Source: Trichomonas vaginalis G3
Lineage: Eukaryota > Parabasalia > Trichomonadida > Trichomonadidae
Assembly: GCF_026262505.1 (NCBI RefSeq)
Contig: NC_067203.1
Location: forward strand, 2,356,001-2,420,000
Length of the DNA: 64,000 nucleotides
Reading direction: 5' to 3'
The notes below the pieces were generated by a model that was given only the letters and a program-made list of their open reading frames with translations, was not told where the DNA came from and made no database searches. This document shows positions 61,706 to 64,000 of this stretch, in pieces; the first letter of the stretch is position 1; every line of letters starts with the position of its first letter. A program made the translations under genes and the position numbers.

Positions 61706-61930
61706 TTACCCCATATTAAAATCATCTCTCTTCAATATTATCTCATAAAAGTTCTCGTTACTGGAGAAAGTCAATGAAACATAAACATTCTCACGTGCTT
61801 CGCCCTCACCGCTTTGCGGTCTATCTAACTTCTTTCTTATCTCATCTATTCTCAATAAAATGTCTGAACAATTGCTAACATCTTCTACAACAGTTATTTC
61901 ATCATGAATGACCTTCAAAAACAAACTCAT
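61706..61930 (-). CDS. 74-aa element protein (element C)
   Basis: An intact copy with small changes from B (ILLRIDEIRKKLDRPQSGEG). The C-terminal half is identical. The spacing to both neighbours is zero. Function unknown. Confidence 0.75.
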   Translation of the reverse strand: MSLFLKVIHDEITVVEDVSNCSDILLRIDEIRKKLDRPQSGEGEARENVYVSLTFSSNENFYEIILKRDDFNMG

Positions 61931-62812
61931 TTAATATGCTATTAAAATCATCTCAATAATGAGTCCATCCTTTCCATCTTTGGGTAGCACAACATCTTTC
62001 ATTGAAGAAGGTTCGACAAGTCTTATGTTAAACTTACTGACAAAGTTTGTTATACTATAATGCTTCGGCGGCGAATACATATAGTTTGAAAGACATAATA
62101 TAGATTCTTCAGCAAATTCACTTATACTGGATTTTATAACAATGTTCTCACGAGACCAAATACCACCAATTGACAATCTTGTAAGCAATCCTGCTGAACC
62201 TTCTACTGTAAACGTCGATGGTAACATTCCACGAAGGTCATCTATTGACATCGTTGAGTCACTGTATTTAAATATTTTCTTAAAGCAATCGTCATTATCT
62301 AACCATGCAATAGCTTTGAAGTTTTCATTCGAATAGACATCTGCTTCATTAAATGTAAAACCTGACTTCTTTGCAGAGATGACTTTAAAATCTATTGCAT
62401 TTGTTTCAAAATTATATGCTATGGTAACTGCTGAAGGTAATGGATGCCCTTCCGCAGTCAGTTGTTCTCTCACTACCGTTTGAAGCTTTGTGTTAAAAAC
62501 TTTCATGTCATCTCCTGTATCTAAGTTCACATACACAGCAACAGGGAAACTATCTTGCTTCTTTGTTTCATCATTATATCTCAAAACATTAAAGTTCTTC
62601 AATAATATTGTTCTTCCTGCTGGAATACTTCGAACCTGTCTGATTTCAATAGCTTTCTCACCTCCTACATACTCTACCCAGTGTCTTGGATATTCATAAG
62701 TATACTGACTTTCTTGAATTTTGGTTGGTTTCATCATAACGTGTTCATAGTATATCTTTATACTCTTGTCAGTTAGACTCGGTGCTATGTTCTGAATATT
62801 TCTGACTTGCAT
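61931..62812 (-). CDS. Minor capsid (penton)-like protein (element C)
   Basis: An intact 293-residue copy from ATG 62812. It differs from the element B copy at a handful of residues (SAVTIAYNFETNAID, FKYSDS, RLVEPSSMK). The strand-rich nature and the hydrophobic C-terminal strand (LIIEMILIAY) are kept. It is divergent from the ATPase over the same 16-bp spacer. The capsid role is inferred as for B. Confidence 0.6.
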   Translation of the reverse strand: MQVRNIQNIAPSLTDKSIKIYYEHVMMKPTKIQESQYTYEYPRHWVEYVGGEKAIEIRQVRSIPAGRTILLKNFNVLRYNDETKKQDSFPVAVYVNLDTGDDMKVFNTKLQTVVREQLTAEGHPLPSAVTIAYNFETNAIDFKVISAKKSGFTFNEADVYSNENFKAIAWLDNDDCFKKIFKYSDSTMSIDDLRGMLPSTFTVEGSAGLLTRLSIGGIWSRENIVIKSSISEFAEESILCLSNYMYSPPKHYSITNFVSKFNIRLVEPSSMKDVVLPKDGKDGLIIEMILIAY

Positions 62813-62828
62813 TTTTAATGGAGATAAA
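62813..62828. promoter_or_regulatory. 16-bp bidirectional promoter (element C)
   Basis: The spacer ttttaatggagataaa is identical to that in element B. It separates the capsid-like and ATPase start codons. Confidence 0.6.
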
Positions 62829-63716
62829 ATGAAGCATTTAATACATGACGTAGATGAAGACATGAATGAAACTACAGACAAACTTAACTCTTCTCTCATT
62901 CTTCCTTTCAGTAAGGACTATGAGTTCTGTTCAAATGGTGTTTATTTCTATTGTGGAAAGATGGGTTCAGGTAAGACATTTAACCTCATTCGTCATATAC
63001 TCATAACAGAACGTTTAGGAAATGACTCATATTATGACCAAATCATTATATCAGCAACTTCAGACTCTATGGACTCAACAGCGAAAACATTTATGTCAAA
63101 AGTTCAAGCCTCTGTCGTTAAAGTTCCAGACAGTGAACTCATTGAATTTCTTCAACGTTACATTCGACGTAAGAGGAAATATTATGCCATCGTAGAGTTC
63201 ATACAGTCAGGAATGCAAAAGACTTCTGAGGAGATGGAAAGAATTATTGACAAACACCACTTACGTCAGTACTCAGGAGTTTACGATATGAAACGACTTA
63301 CAAACTACATTCTGTCAAAACTTTCAAAATACCCCTTCAAAAAGTATCCTTCAAACACTCTGCTCGTTTGCGACGACTTCGCCGGAAAAGGTTTAGTTTC
63401 AAAGCCTGACTCACCATTAGCTAACATCATAACTAAAGTCAGACATTACCACTTAACTGTAGCAATACTTATGCAAACATGGAGGTTTTTAGCTTTAAAC
63501 ATAAAATGTCTCATAACTGACTTCGTTATCTTTCAAGGTTTCTCACGCTATGATATTGAACTCATTTGGAAACAGTCAGGTATAACATTACCTTTTGAAG
63601 AAATTTGGGAAGCATATAAGTCTCTCATCTCTCCTCGTTCATACCTTGAGATTCATATCATGACTAATACCATTAAAGTCAAAAATATTCCATGGGAACG
63701 ACCAACATTGTTTTAA
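62829..63716 (+). CDS. Packaging ATPase (A32/FtsK-HerA type), intact
   Basis: 295 residues. Walker A is YFYCGKMGSGKTFNLIRHIL (residues ~35-55), Walker B is NTLLVCDDFAGKG (near 180), with hydrophobic strands on both sides (YDQIIISATSDS, HLTVAILMQTWRF). This is the P-loop ATPase conserved in Mavericks, virophages and NCLDVs that pumps the genome into the capsid. The length is typical. This copy has no indels, in contrast to B, and shows what the B sequence looked like before decay. The stop overlaps that of the convergent gene. Confidence 0.92.
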   Translation: MKHLIHDVDEDMNETTDKLNSSLILPFSKDYEFCSNGVYFYCGKMGSGKTFNLIRHILITERLGNDSYYDQIIISATSDSMDSTAKTFMSKVQASVVKVPDSELIEFLQRYIRRKRKYYAIVEFIQSGMQKTSEEMERIIDKHHLRQYSGVYDMKRLTNYILSKLSKYPFKKYPSNTLLVCDDFAGKGLVSKPDSPLANIITKVRHYHLTVAILMQTWRFLALNIKCLITDFVIFQGFSRYDIELIWKQSGITLPFEEIWEAYKSLISPRSYLEIHIMTNTIKVKNIPWERPTLF

Positions 63717-64000
63717 AGTTTAACCTTCAATTGACTGATGGTAAACAAATTCCATGCATCTCTGTCACCATTTCTGTTAATATTTTTGCTGTCATTCATA
63801 TCATCCACTTCCCCATCCGTTAGCTTTTGAGGATATGCGTTAGAATAGCTGTTCTTAAATGAAGGCTTTTCACCTTTGAGAGCATAAACTCTATAACTTT
63901 CTGCATACTTTATGTTTGAACCTCCTGAGCCATCATTGACATAAATTTTTATAGGCTTCCACCCTTTGTTCATGTTCCTGCTTCTTCCCTTAGCTCTTTT
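63713..64000 (-). CDS. Element protein, 3' part only (element C)
   Basis: 96 codons of the gene at 42765-43166, cut by the window edge; the sequence seen is identical in protein to B (MNKGWKPIKIYVNDGSGGSN to QLKVKL). The stop overlaps the ATPase stop within TTTAAA. Function unknown. Confidence 0.7.
   Translation of the reverse strand, partial: KRAKGRSRNMNKGWKPIKIYVNDGSGGSNIKYAESYRVYALKGEKPSFKNSYSNAYPQKLTDGEVDDMNDSKNINRNGDRDAWNLFTISQLKVKL

Larger units (their letters stand above)
60540..64000 (+). mobile_element. Maverick/Polinton element C, nested in B
   Basis: It starts with AGTTAGTAT at 60540, a terminal hairpin at 60550-60596, and the same gene order as the start of element B, except for the 108-aa gene in the terminal slot. 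The genes seen are intact, including the ATPase. The preceding 6-mer tcacct (60534-60539) is the expected target duplicate. It runs off the window. Its sequence is highly similar to A and B in 61178-63900, so all three are recent relatives. Confidence 0.92.

Noticed and set aside
1..64000. tRNA, rRNA or snRNA genes
   Set aside because: I looked for T-loop GGTTCRA-type signals and conserved rRNA blocks and found none convincing; a covariance-model scan would be needed to be sure.

Overview
The window looks like nuclear DNA of a parabasalid protist, most probably Trichomonas vaginalis or a close relative. The grounds are AT-rich DNA with intronless, closely packed host genes of eukaryotic type, Maverick (Polinton) giant DNA transposons, a complete mariner element with Tvmar1-like features, and short TCA-type initiator motifs next to several start codons. 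The species call is an inference; no rRNA or other marker gene is present.

Layout. 1-1937 is the end of one Maverick (element A, inverted) that has cut off the 5' end of a host ubiquitin-specific protease gene. 1938-39407 is host DNA: a 311-bp interspersed repeat in three copies around a thioredoxin gene, an alpha-tubulin fragment, a BET-like bromodomain protein, a HECT ubiquitin ligase interrupted by one in-frame stop, a broken Hsp70-like gene, an RRM protein, an MCRS1-like FHA protein, a pecanex-like membrane protein, an RTF2-like protein, an ERGIC3/Erv46-like cargo receptor, a BRWD/PHIP-like WD40 protein, a U1A/U2B''-like snRNP protein and several unrecognised proteins. At 39408 a second Maverick (element B) interrupts a small host gene. 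At 60540 a third (element C) is inserted into a gene of B and runs off the end of the window.

Element B carries about 21 kb of virus-like content: jelly-roll-like minor capsid candidates, a packaging ATPase (frameshifted here, intact in C), a 994-residue fibre-like protein ending in a bacteriophage tail-collar-like domain, a DDE integrase with a chromodomain-like tail, a cassette with two KilA-N genes bounded by inverted repeats, a protein-primed family B DNA polymerase split by the mariner, an HNH endonuclease and several small proteins. B is decaying: the ATPase, polymerase, HNH gene and probably one more gene carry frameshifts. C looks fresher over the part seen.

The most unusual signals are non-coding and confined to the Mavericks. 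(1) Seven copies of a 47-50 bp block made of 12-bp GGTGAAAAAA-type iterons joined to the palindrome AGGTGAGATCTCACCT sit at gene 3' ends. (2) Each element end has AGTTAGTAT followed by a hairpin whose stem differs between elements while pairing is kept. (3) Divergent gene pairs share 16-25 bp promoters, and many starts read TAAATG or TAAAATG. (4) A gene cassette is bounded by about 60-bp inverted repeats. No MCP-sized capsid gene or adenovirus-type protease was recognised in the part of B seen here.
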